The notes beneath the pieces are model-generated. The model had not been told where the DNA came from, did not search any database, and saw nothing but the letters and a program-made list of their open reading frames with translations. Source: a virus. Taken from it: DNA of 64,000 nucleotides. Each line of letters starts with the position of its first letter. The stretch's first letter is position 1. The DNA lies in the IMG/VR virus record IMGVR_UViG_3300027733_001253, positions 166,994 to 230,993 of that record. One strand, 5' to 3'. The translations under genes and the position numbers were made by a program. Below are positions 50,296 to 57,259 of this stretch, in pieces.

Positions 50296-50747
50296 TGGAA
50301 CAACAAACGCAAGTATTGGCTGAAAAACGTCAACGAATTAAAGATAAAGCAATGCGTACAATTTTTGTACGTTTTCAAAAAGAAGGTATTCATAAATACC
50401 CCGCAGCAGCAACAGACCCTAACTTGGCAACAGGTGATGAGTATGATGTTAGCTTTTTAGCAACTCCACATCGTCACATCTTTCACTTTGAGGTGACGAT
50501 TGAAGTATTTCACAACGACCGTGATATTGAGTTTATTCAATTCAAACGATGGTTAGAGAATCAATATTCTCAAGGCATTCTTGCATTGTATTACAAAAGT
50601 TGTGAAATGATTAGTGATGATCTTTATGAGGTTATTGCAACTCGGTATCCAGATCGTAATATCACTATCACTGTCTCAGAGGACAATGAGAATGGTGCTA
50701 CGATTTTTTATAATGTAACTAAACCTTTAACTAACCTCGCTATCTAA
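50295..50747 (+). CDS. Conserved phage protein next to DpdA, 150 aa
   Basis: An alpha/beta protein with FVRFQKEGIHKYPAA, then EYDVSFLATPHRHIFHFEVTIEVFHNDRDIEFIQFKRWLE. I recall this His/Phe/Glu-rich pattern from T4-like aquatic phages, with unknown function. It starts within the preceding stop (TAATG). A DNA-modification accessory role is only suggested by the neighbourhood. Confidence 0.68.
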   Translation: MEQQTQVLAEKRQRIKDKAMRTIFVRFQKEGIHKYPAAATDPNLATGDEYDVSFLATPHRHIFHFEVTIEVFHNDRDIEFIQFKRWLENQYSQGILALYYKSCEMISDDLYEVIATRYPDRNITITVSEDNENGATIFYNVTKPLTNLAI

Positions 50748-50756
50748 GGAAATAAA

Positions 50757-50963
50757 ATGGCAAAACAAACTTTTCAATCAAACCCACGTGTTCAACAAAT
50801 CTTTGAGGACCTAGAGAAATATCTAGAATTCTGCGTGGATTTTGGTTATAAGTACAACGAAGCAGAACTCTACGACCAACGTAGTTATGTCTATCGTCAG
50901 TATACAAAATTCGCAACTGGAAAAGTTGCGAGAGATCAGTGGCAAGAAAACGCTCGTCCATAA
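50757..50963 (+). CDS. Small hypothetical protein, 68 aa
   Basis: Good AAGGAAA ribosome site before the ATG. The product is rich in Gln, Tyr, Glu and Phe (VQQIFEDLEKYLEFCVDFGYKYNEAELYD), probably two or three helices. No family recognised. TAATG couples it to the glycosyltransferase. Confidence 0.62.
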   Translation: MAKQTFQSNPRVQQIFEDLEKYLEFCVDFGYKYNEAELYDQRSYVYRQYTKFATGKVARDQWQENARP

Positions 50964-52138
50964 TGCGTAAGCTATATTACATGGGGCTTGAGCCCTACAA
51001 AGCAAGGTACACTCTGCAATTGCAAGAGTGGAATACTACGGTGTTTGATCTTAGAGGTATCAACTATGTTGTAGTACCCGGGGAAACACTTAGTAATGAC
51101 CAAGCAATAGTAACGGGTCAAGTATTAGATGCACATGGTCGCACATACTACGGTATGAGTCAACTGATGAATCTAATCAAGATGATGAAAGCAGGAGAAC
51201 TGAACAATGAAGATGTTATCTACTTTGAGGACATGTTTCAGCCCGGTATTGAGAGCCTACCTTATATACTCAATCAAATCAGTAGTGAGCACCGTCCTCG
51301 TATTTTTGTTCGCTGTCTTGCCCAGTCTATTGATCCTGATGATTTTGTACATGTTTGGAATATGTCAGAATTTATGGGGCATTATGAAAAGATGGTTGAT
51401 TCGTTCGTAGACGGTGTACTAGCAACTAATGAAGAAATGGTAATGCATATGAAGATTGCAGGTTGGCGTGCTCCAATCTACAATATCAGTGGATTAGCAT
51501 TTGGCAAGAGTGAAGTACAAGGTCGTGTCGCTAGTATCAAGCCATTTAATGAACGAAAGAATCGTGTAGTATTCAGTGCCCGTTGGGATCAGGAGAAACA
51601 ACCTGATTTCTATATGGACCTCATTGAACAATGGTACACTGAAAACCCAGACACTGATATTAAATTCTGCGTGTGTAGCGGGGGTAAACTTAAATCTAAT
51701 AGCGACAGCTATATGCAACGAACCCGCGACTTGGTGAGTCGTGGACTATTGACAATACATGAGGATTTAGAAAAGAATGAATACTACAACATTGTTAATG
51801 ATAGTCGGGTTGTATTTAACTGTGCGTTACAAGATTGGGTTTCGAACACAGTCAGTGAGGCTGATGCACTCGGATGCAATGTTCTCTATCCTGCTTATCG
51901 TAGCTTCCCTGAAACTTTCGCTAACGATCCTGACCGTTTGTATATCCCTTGGAGCATTGATAATGCTATTGGTAAGTTACGTAGGCTTCTACAAGAGCCT
52001 CATAAGAACATGGGAAAGATAAGTGACCGTAACGATAGCACGATTGATAGAATCTGTGATATATTAGAGGGCAAGGGCGATGATATGCTACGCATGAGTA
52101 CTGATTACAGAAAACACACTAAAGAAAGGAAATATTAA
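50963..52138 (+). CDS. GT-B glycosyltransferase-like protein, 391 aa
   Basis: Looks like a two-domain GT-B (family 4-like) enzyme. The C-terminal half has RVVFSARWDQEKQPDFYMDLIEQW (strand-helix start of the donor domain), TIHEDLEKNEYYNIVNDSRVVFNCALQDWVSNTVSEADALGCNVL with the Glu of the donor-binding EA motif, and a final helix. Its N-terminal half contains FEDMFQPGIESLPY and EEMVMHMKIAGW. Its place between DpdA and FolE raises the idea that it glycosylates modified DNA bases. Start at ATG 50963; the frame upstream is only open. Confidence 0.75.
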   Translation: MRKLYYMGLEPYKARYTLQLQEWNTTVFDLRGINYVVVPGETLSNDQAIVTGQVLDAHGRTYYGMSQLMNLIKMMKAGELNNEDVIYFEDMFQPGIESLPYILNQISSEHRPRIFVRCLAQSIDPDDFVHVWNMSEFMGHYEKMVDSFVDGVLATNEEMVMHMKIAGWRAPIYNISGLAFGKSEVQGRVASIKPFNERKNRVVFSARWDQEKQPDFYMDLIEQWYTENPDTDIKFCVCSGGKLKSNSDSYMQRTRDLVSRGLLTIHEDLEKNEYYNIVNDSRVVFNCALQDWVSNTVSEADALGCNVLYPAYRSFPETFANDPDRLYIPWSIDNAIGKLRRLLQEPHKNMGKISDRNDSTIDRICDILEGKGDDMLRMSTDYRKHTKERKY

Positions 52139-52139
52139 A

Positions 52140-52523
52140 ATGGCAATATGGAGTGTAAAACCAACATGGAAGAAATCAATCATTGAACGTAACTATCTTA
52201 CTAAAGATGGTAATAAGGTCATGGTTGAAACAGGATGGCGTTGGGGAGAATTTACTGTAGAAACAGAAGATGATAATCCCCCTGATATTGAAGCAGGAGT
52301 AGATATGTACGACTGCGGATATGAAGCTGAACTAGTTGAAACTAGCGATGGTTGCTGGGAAGAAGTTGACACAGATGACTGTGATGAAGAAACTACAGCT
52401 TGGATAGAAGAATTCTTTGAAGAAGGTAATTCTTGGCTTGACTTAGAAGAACACGGCTGGAGTCAAGACGAATGCGAAATGATTATTGATTGTGATTTAG
52501 AAATCACCAGACTTGACGAATAA
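52140..52523 (+). CDS. Acidic conserved phage protein, 127 aa
   Basis: Starts MAIWSVKPTWKKSIIERNYL and then VMVETGWRWGEFTVETED, followed by a very acidic, Trp-containing C-terminal half (EEFFEEGNSWLDLEEHGW). I recall this exact type from T4-like cyanophages and relatives as a conserved unknown. The strong acidity could suggest a DNA mimic or basic-protein partner such as the next gene's product; that is inference. Confidence 0.72.
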   Translation: MAIWSVKPTWKKSIIERNYLTKDGNKVMVETGWRWGEFTVETEDDNPPDIEAGVDMYDCGYEAELVETSDGCWEEVDTDDCDEETTAWIEEFFEEGNSWLDLEEHGWSQDECEMIIDCDLEITRLDE

Positions 52524-52548
52524 AAAAAAATTTTAAAAAGGAAATAAA

Positions 52549-52737
52549 ATGAACGCACATAATGATATTAAAACACAATTGGCAGCATACGAAGCCGAAC
52601 ATGAAAAATTTGAAAAAGGTAATGCAGCAGCAGGAACTCGTGCCCGTAAAGCATTGGGTGAACTAGCTAAAGCAGTCAAGGCTCGCCGTAATGAAATCAC
52701 CGCTGAAAAAGCAGCAAGAAAAGAAGCTAAGGCTTAA
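52549..52737 (+). CDS. Histone H1-like (Hc1-type) protein, 62 aa
   Basis: A small Lys/Ala/Arg/Glu-rich helical protein (AYEAEHEKFEKGNAAAGTRARKA, then LAKAVKARRNEITAEKAAR) resembling the conserved part of the bacterial histone H1-like Hc1 family, which compacts DNA. The Hc1 pattern (AEKGNKAAAxRVR, LxKxxKxYRKESIKAEK) fits well. AAGGAAA precedes the ATG. It could compact phage DNA or bind host DNA. Family call from memory. Confidence 0.65.
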   Translation: MNAHNDIKTQLAAYEAEHEKFEKGNAAAGTRARKALGELAKAVKARRNEITAEKAARKEAKA

Positions 52738-52742
52738 TCTGT

Positions 52743-52750
52743 GATAAATA
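52743..52750 (+). promoter_or_regulatory. Late promoter box GATAAATA before folE
   Basis: GATAAATA just after the Hc1-like gene. With 5 nt spacing the start would be 52756, the first base of a perfect hairpin. Confidence 0.45.
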
Positions 52751-52755
52751 AATAT

Positions 52756-52779
52756 GTAAGCTACACAACGGTAGCTTAC
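52756..52779 (+). promoter_or_regulatory. Perfect 9-bp hairpin at predicted 5' end of folE mRNA
   Basis: GTAAGCTAC, loop ACAACG, GTAGCTTAC. No U run follows, so it is not a standard intrinsic terminator. If transcription starts at the GATAAATA box, this stem is the very 5' end of the folE message, as in stabilised mRNAs such as ompA. It could instead end the Hc1-like transcript or bind a protein. Confidence 0.55.
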
Positions 52780-52816
52780 ATTTCAAAACAAAAACCATCA
52801 CAAAGGAAGGTTATCT

Positions 52817-53500
52817 ATGAGTTATAATAAAACAAAAACAGATCCAGAGTTGGGTCAAAAAGTACACGAACATTTGGTTAAGATGGGAGTTGAAACTCCT
52901 ATCAAAGAGACAGGTCAAATCATCGACCGTAAAGGCAAGATTGAAGTCATTGAAGTATTATTTGCTGATATTATGACAGCATTAGGTCTTGACTTAACAG
53001 ATGATAGTCTGATTGACACCCCAAAACGTGTAGCAAAGATGTATGTCAATGAAATCTTTTGGGGATTAGATTATGAGGCATTTCCTAAATGTACAGCAGT
53101 TGATAACAAGATGAAGTACAACGAAATGGTATGCGAACGCAATATCAATGTACAAAGCAATTGCGAACATCACTTTGTAGTCATCGATGGACTAGCAACT
53201 GTGGCATACGTTCCCAATCAGAAAGTACTTGGATTGAGTAAAATCAATCGTATCGTAGAATACTTTAGCAAGCGTCCACAAATACAAGAACGATTGACAG
53301 AACAAATCTTTCACGCATTGCAATATATCCTTGAGACAGAAGATGTTGCGGTCATGATTGATGCACAACATTATTGTGTTAAATCAAGAGGTGTAGAAGA
53401 TACTGGCTCTAGTACTGTTACAAGTAAATTAGGTGGTGGATTCAAAAGTGATCCAGCAGCAAGAGCAGAATTCTATCAATTGGCTCGGGGTGGGAAATGA
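52817..53500 (+). CDS. folE: GTP cyclohydrolase I
   Basis: Converts GTP to 7,8-dihydroneopterin triphosphate, the first step of both folate and preQ0 synthesis. Zinc ligands are C116 and H119 (SNCEHHF) and C187 (QHYCVKSRG); LGLSKINRIVEYFSKRPQIQERLTEQI and the C-terminal GSSTVTSKLGG are family hallmarks. 227 residues, typical length. An AAGGAAGG ribosome site precedes the ATG. With QueD and QueE downstream and DpdA upstream it should supply deazaguanine for DNA modification. Confidence 0.95.
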   Translation: MSYNKTKTDPELGQKVHEHLVKMGVETPIKETGQIIDRKGKIEVIEVLFADIMTALGLDLTDDSLIDTPKRVAKMYVNEIFWGLDYEAFPKCTAVDNKMKYNEMVCERNINVQSNCEHHFVVIDGLATVAYVPNQKVLGLSKINRIVEYFSKRPQIQERLTEQIFHALQYILETEDVAVMIDAQHYCVKSRGVEDTGSSTVTSKLGGGFKSDPAARAEFYQLARGGK

Positions 53501-53769
53501 ACGAACGAATTCAACAACTTGCTGAACAGGCTGGATTTGATTGGGCATTAAAACGGTCTAGCTTATACGGGCATGATGATGACAAACAAAACTTAGAAAA
53601 TCTTGCTGAATTGATTATAGCTGAATGTATGAATCAAGTAAGAGAACAATATCTGCCTGTGCTGGAAGATGAACTTATGATGAAGGACACACATTGGGAT
53701 GGTTATGTTCAATGTGGTGTTGACAGTTATGTAGCAATTAAAGAACACTTTTTTGGAGTTGAAGAATGA
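53497..53769 (+). CDS. Conserved small phage protein, 90 aa
   Basis: MNERIQQLAEQAGFDWAL, then NLAELIIAECMNQVREQYLP and a C-terminal YVAIKEHFFGVEE. This N- and C-terminal pattern is very common in tailed phages as a short protein of unknown role. It is ATGA-coupled to FolE and to the cytidylyltransferase. Confidence 0.72.
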   Translation: MNERIQQLAEQAGFDWALKRSSLYGHDDDKQNLENLAELIIAECMNQVREQYLPVLEDELMMKDTHWDGYVQCGVDSYVAIKEHFFGVEE

Positions 53770-54227
53770 TATTCAACCGTATCAAAGAACTAAAATTACA
53801 AGGCCTAAAGATAGGTATCGTGTTCTCGCAATTTGATATATTACATGCAGGACATATCGCAATGCTTAGTGAAGCTAAGAATCATTGCGATTACCTCATT
53901 GCTGGGTTACAAAATAATGCACAATGGGATAGACCAGATAAGAATGCTCCCATTCAAAGTATTGTTGAACGCCAAATCAGTTTAAGTGCTGTCCGTTTTG
54001 TAGATGAAATTGTTGTTTACAATACAGAAAAAGATTTGGAAGACATACTGTTGACATTGCCAGTAGATGTGCGTATACTAGGGGTTGAGTACATGGAGAA
54101 AGACTTTACTGGTAGAGCAATCTGCGAGAAGCGTAAGATTGAATTAGTATTCAATAGCCGTGACCATAGTTTCAGTAGCAGTAGTTTGCGTAAGCGTGTA
54201 GTACAAGCTGAATCAAAGGATAAATAA
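53766..54227 (+). CDS. Cytidylyltransferase-like protein (TagD/RfaE type), 153 aa
   Basis: HxGH-superfamily nucleotidyltransferase: FSQFDILHAGHIAML (HAGH at 27-30) and the late motif HSFSSSSLRKRVV corresponding to ISTTxLxxRI. The length matches glycerol-3-phosphate cytidylyltransferase and HldE-type domains, which activate an alcohol or sugar phosphate with CTP or ATP. With the glycosyltransferases and epimerase nearby it may make an activated group for DNA or surface decoration; this is inference. Confidence 0.8.
   Translation: MIFNRIKELKLQGLKIGIVFSQFDILHAGHIAMLSEAKNHCDYLIAGLQNNAQWDRPDKNAPIQSIVERQISLSAVRFVDEIVVYNTEKDLEDILLTLPVDVRILGVEYMEKDFTGRAICEKRKIELVFNSRDHSFSSSSLRKRVVQAESKDK
54219..54226 (+). 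promoter_or_regulatory. Possible late box GATAAATA over a stop codon
   Basis: GATAAATA overlaps the last codons and stop of the cytidylyltransferase gene (GAT AAA TAA). No start codon lies at the leaderless distance; the next gene is 76 nt away and has its own sigma-70-like promoter. Possibly chance. Confidence 0.2.
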
Positions 54228-54255
54228 AGATAGCGGTCTTCGGTCATCATCCCGC

Positions 54256-54284
54256 TTTACAAATTCTGCTGCCTATGCTATAAT
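54256..54284 (+). promoter_or_regulatory. Sigma-70-like promoter of queD
   Basis: TTTACA at 54256-54261, 17-nt spacer, TGC-TATAAT with TATAAT at 54279-54284. The start near 54291 gives an 11-nt leader that contains AGGAGAA, so the ribosome site sits at the extreme 5' end. Confidence 0.8.
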
Positions 54285-54301
54285 TAACATAGGAGAACAA
54301 C

Positions 54302-54784
54302 ATGGCAAAAAAATATTTCAGTACAAAAACGTACAAACAGATAGGTCCAGTAGCTTATCGTCAATGGCGTGCAGATAGTCATTGTAACATGATTCATGGT
54401 TACGCAATGTCGTTTCATTTTGAATTTGAAGCGGATACATTAGATGCACGAAACTGGGTGACTGACTTTGGTGGCTTGAAACCACTCAAAGAAAAATTAG
54501 AAGAATGGTTCGATCATACATTACTAGTCGCACAAGATGACCCGATGCGTGAACATCTATTGAATCTAGGTAAACTTAAACTAGCAAAAATTACAGAGGT
54601 TGAAAAGACAGGATGTGAAGGTATCAGTGATTTCTTATATGAATATGTGAACACTATCTTCTTACCCAACTGCGGCAGTGAAGAAGCCAAACGTGTTTGG
54701 TGCTGTAAAGTAGAAGTACGTGAGACTGATTCAAACATGGCAGGTCGTCAAGGACACAGAGAAGATAATGAATTTAAAGATTGA
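54302..54784 (+). CDS. queD: QueD-like 6-carboxy-tetrahydropterin synthase
   Basis: PTPS/QueD fold, converting dihydroneopterin triphosphate to 6-carboxytetrahydropterin in preQ0 synthesis. The region ADSHCNMIHGYAMSFHF holds H27, C28 (the catalytic Cys) and H32, NWVTDFGGLK and FDHTLL are typical, and E102/E137-type acidic residues follow. The usual zinc motif HGH reads HGY here (Y34), so one zinc His is replaced, or another His (H39) supplies the ligand. I recall HGY in other phage QueD-like proteins. 160 residues, slightly long. Confidence 0.85.
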   Translation: MAKKYFSTKTYKQIGPVAYRQWRADSHCNMIHGYAMSFHFEFEADTLDARNWVTDFGGLKPLKEKLEEWFDHTLLVAQDDPMREHLLNLGKLKLAKITEVEKTGCEGISDFLYEYVNTIFLPNCGSEEAKRVWCCKVEVRETDSNMAGRQGHREDNEFKD

Positions 54785-54792
54785 ATCATAAC

Positions 54793-55878
54793 ATGAATTT
54801 TTTAATGAAATCAGAAAATGAGTATGCAAGAACACAGGAATATTTAAAAAATTTCGGCTGTTATAAAATATCAAAACATTTAGAAATTCACCACAATGGT
54901 GATATTACTATATGTTGTTTTTCTTGGTTACCAAAATTTTGCGGCAATATTATTACAGATTCAATAGAAGATATCATTAATAATTCAGAACGACTAGCTA
55001 TGATATCAGATATGAGTGAGGGTAAATTCACAAACTGCAATGACTATTGTCCTTTTATTAGTCAAATGTTAAATGATAAAGTAATGCCTGGTAATACAAT
55101 TGTACCTTTGCAATTATTAGATTTTTATAAAAATTCTAATTCAATCATAATTCATTTTTGTTATGATTTATCATGTAATTTGCAATGTCCTAGTTGTCGT
55201 AATAATTTAATACTTCATAAATTGGGAGAAAATAAACAAATAGATAATATCAATGACAAAGTTGAAAAACTTGTTGATTATTTATTAGAACAAGGTGAAA
55301 AGGTTAGTATAAACATTACTGGTAGTGGAGATGCTTTTGCAAGTCCTACTTATTGGAATTACTTAAAAACATTGTCAACAAAAAATCTAAATGAAAATTT
55401 AACAATAAAACTAATGACCAACGGTATTTTAATGACAGAATCACGCTGGAATCAAATAAAACCATTATGGAATAATATCACACATATTACAGTAAGTATC
55501 GATGCATTTTCAAATGAAACTTATTCAAAGATAAGAATAAATGGATCTAAAGATAAATTAGATGAAAATTTAAAATTTCTTAATGAAATGATTATAAGTA
55601 ACAGTTTTAAAAATTTTATTGGCTGGAGTACTTCTTTTACTGTCCAAAAAGGTAATTATAAAGAAATTAAAGACTATATTAATTGGCAATTATCATATGA
55701 AAACTTGACAGGTATATATTTTAATAGTATACGGCAGTGGGGACATTTAGATAACATTATGTACGATAGATTAAATTTAAACGCAGAAGATAAAATTTTA
55801 CTAAAAGAAATATTAAAAGATGATATTTTTAAAAACAAAAAAGTATATTTAGGTGACATAAATTCATTCAGGCAATAA
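54793..55878 (+). CDS. Twitch/SPASM-type radical SAM protein, 361 aa
   Basis: Radical SAM enzyme with the 4Fe-4S motif CNLQCPSC (CxxxCxxC, Cys 128, 132 and 135) and a downstream TGSGDAFASP in place of GGEP. The N-terminal 90 residues (IHHNGDITICCFSWLPKFCG, then Cys near 82 and 86) look like an auxiliary twitch-type cluster domain placed before the radical SAM barrel. The gene is clearly more AT-rich than queD and queE on either side, so it was probably acquired separately. Substrate unknown. ATG 54793 has no ribosome site; 54805 is an alternative. Confidence 0.8.
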   Translation: MNFLMKSENEYARTQEYLKNFGCYKISKHLEIHHNGDITICCFSWLPKFCGNIITDSIEDIINNSERLAMISDMSEGKFTNCNDYCPFISQMLNDKVMPGNTIVPLQLLDFYKNSNSIIIHFCYDLSCNLQCPSCRNNLILHKLGENKQIDNINDKVEKLVDYLLEQGEKVSINITGSGDAFASPTYWNYLKTLSTKNLNENLTIKLMTNGILMTESRWNQIKPLWNNITHITVSIDAFSNETYSKIRINGSKDKLDENLKFLNEMIISNSFKNFIGWSTSFTVQKGNYKEIKDYINWQLSYENLTGIYFNSIRQWGHLDNIMYDRLNLNAEDKILLKEILKDDIFKNKKVYLGDINSFRQ

Positions 55879-55881
55879 AAC

Positions 55882-56724
55882 ATGGCAAAATTAAAAATAG
55901 CAGAACTATTCTATAGCATTCAAGGTGAAGGTAGATACATGGGTGTCCCCTCAGTATTTCTACGAACATTCGGATGTAACTTCAAATGTGCAGGCTTTGG
56001 TATGCCGAAAGGTAAACTAAGCGAGGAAGCAAATAATATCGACCCGACAAAGTATACTGATTACAAAATGTTACCACTTGTCAGTACAGGATGTGATAGC
56101 TATGCGAGTTGGGATCCCAGATTCAAAGACTTAAGTCCAATGCTTGAAACTGATAGTATTGTTAGTAGTATCATGGATATGTTGCCAGAGAAGCGTTGGT
56201 TAGATGAGCATCTTGTCATCACTGGTGGTGAGCCACTACTAGGTTGGCAGCGTAGTTTTGTTGATTTACTTTCAAACGAGAAGATGCGTAGCTTACAAGA
56301 ACTAACTTTTGAGACTAATGGTACACAATCATTACATCAGGATCTACGATTCTTCTTGAATAAATGGTGTACAAGTCGTAGCATGGGTTCTATCACATTC
56401 AGCGTCAGTCCTAAACTCAGCATCAGTGGTGAGAAGTGGGATGATGCTATCTGCCCAGACATAATCTATGAATATAGCCAAGTTGGGCATACATATCTCA
56501 AATTTGTAGTAGCTACTAACGAGGATATGGAAGAAGCTGAGGAGGCAGTAAATGCGTATCGTAAGAGGGGTTTTCGTGGTCATGTCTATCTTATGCCTTG
56601 TGGTGGCGTTGAGCGGGTGTACAATCTTAATAATAGGGCGGTTGCAGAAATGGCAATGCGAAAAGGATGGCGGTACAGTGATAGACTACAAGTGCCGTTA
56701 TTCAAAAACGAATGGGGCACTTAA
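55882..56724 (+). CDS. queE: QueE-like 7-carboxy-7-deazaguanine synthase
   Basis: Radical SAM ring-contraction enzyme of preQ0 synthesis. Marks: ELFYSIQGEGRYMGVPSVFLRT, C32 and C36 (GCNFKC), then an insertion of 34 residues before C71 (STGCDSYASWD), then LVITGGEPLLGWQ and FETNGT. In E. coli the second and third Cys are also separated differently from the standard CxxxCxxC; here the gap lies between the second and third. I recall the TGCDSYASWDPRF pattern from phage QueE. Product CDG goes on to preQ0 by QueC, which I do not see in this window. Confidence 0.9.
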   Translation: MAKLKIAELFYSIQGEGRYMGVPSVFLRTFGCNFKCAGFGMPKGKLSEEANNIDPTKYTDYKMLPLVSTGCDSYASWDPRFKDLSPMLETDSIVSSIMDMLPEKRWLDEHLVITGGEPLLGWQRSFVDLLSNEKMRSLQELTFETNGTQSLHQDLRFFLNKWCTSRSMGSITFSVSPKLSISGEKWDDAICPDIIYEYSQVGHTYLKFVVATNEDMEEAEEAVNAYRKRGFRGHVYLMPCGGVERVYNLNNRAVAEMAMRKGWRYSDRLQVPLFKNEWGT

Positions 56725-56820
56725 ATGACATTCTTCTGGGGATTCTTACTTGGATACATAGTAGCGGTATTCTATATGGCACATCGTGCTAATGTAAATG
56801 CTAGAGTGGATAGAGAATAA
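56725..56820 (+). CDS. Single-span membrane micro-protein, 31 aa
   Basis: MTFFWGFLLGYIVAVFYMAHR then a short polar tail. One membrane helix with a small basic C-terminal tail. It starts directly after the queE stop and its own TAA overlaps the next ATG (TAATG), so it sits tightly in the operon. Function unknown. Confidence 0.6.
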   Translation: MTFFWGFLLGYIVAVFYMAHRANVNARVDRE

Positions 56821-57065
56821 TGCCCTCAAGTGATTGGACTACACAAACAGCCGGTGATTATCATTTTAAAAAATGTATTATGGGTAGAAAATTAAAGTTT
56901 ACCCTATTGCCTAGACAATGCCATATAACAAAGCGTACAATGTGGTTAGAGAATGCATATTGTATTACCGCAGGATACAGAGCAGGTGATACAGATTGGT
57001 TGTATGAACATCGTTGGTACGATAAAGATGAATATTTAATAGCAAGATTAAAGGATTTAATATGA
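56820..57065 (+). CDS. Hypothetical protein, 81 aa
   Basis: Rich in Trp, Tyr, Lys and Asp (WLENAYCITAGYRAGDTDWLYEHRWYDKDEYLIARLKDL); three Cys. No family recognised. It overlaps the micro-protein upstream (TAATG) and the next gene downstream (ATGA). Confidence 0.62.
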   Translation: MPSSDWTTQTAGDYHFKKCIMGRKLKFTLLPRQCHITKRTMWLENAYCITAGYRAGDTDWLYEHRWYDKDEYLIARLKDLI

Positions 57066-57259
57066 AATTTGAGATGCGTTGGCTTGTTACACCCAATTGG
57101 GAAGAAGGTCCAGAGAAGATATTGCAATATCGTTATGAACGTGAAATAACAGATTACAGCATAACAAATCCAAGAACAGGTTCATTTCTAATTAGAAAAG
57201 AATTAACTGAATGGATTACTGTCCCGGCTGTAGATGAGGTATGGAATGCGGATATATAA
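57062..57259 (+). CDS. Hypothetical protein, 65 aa
   Basis: MKFEMRWLVTPNWEEGPEKI and IRKELTEWITVPAVDEVW: a small beta-rich, Trp-containing protein. No family recognised. Its end overlaps the glycosyltransferase start by 14 nt. Confidence 0.6.
   Translation: MKFEMRWLVTPNWEEGPEKILQYRYEREITDYSITNPRTGSFLIRKELTEWITVPAVDEVWNADI

Noticed and set aside
54229-54255. Terminator before queD (AGCGG ... CCGCT)
   Set aside because: Only a 5-bp stem with a large loop and no U run.
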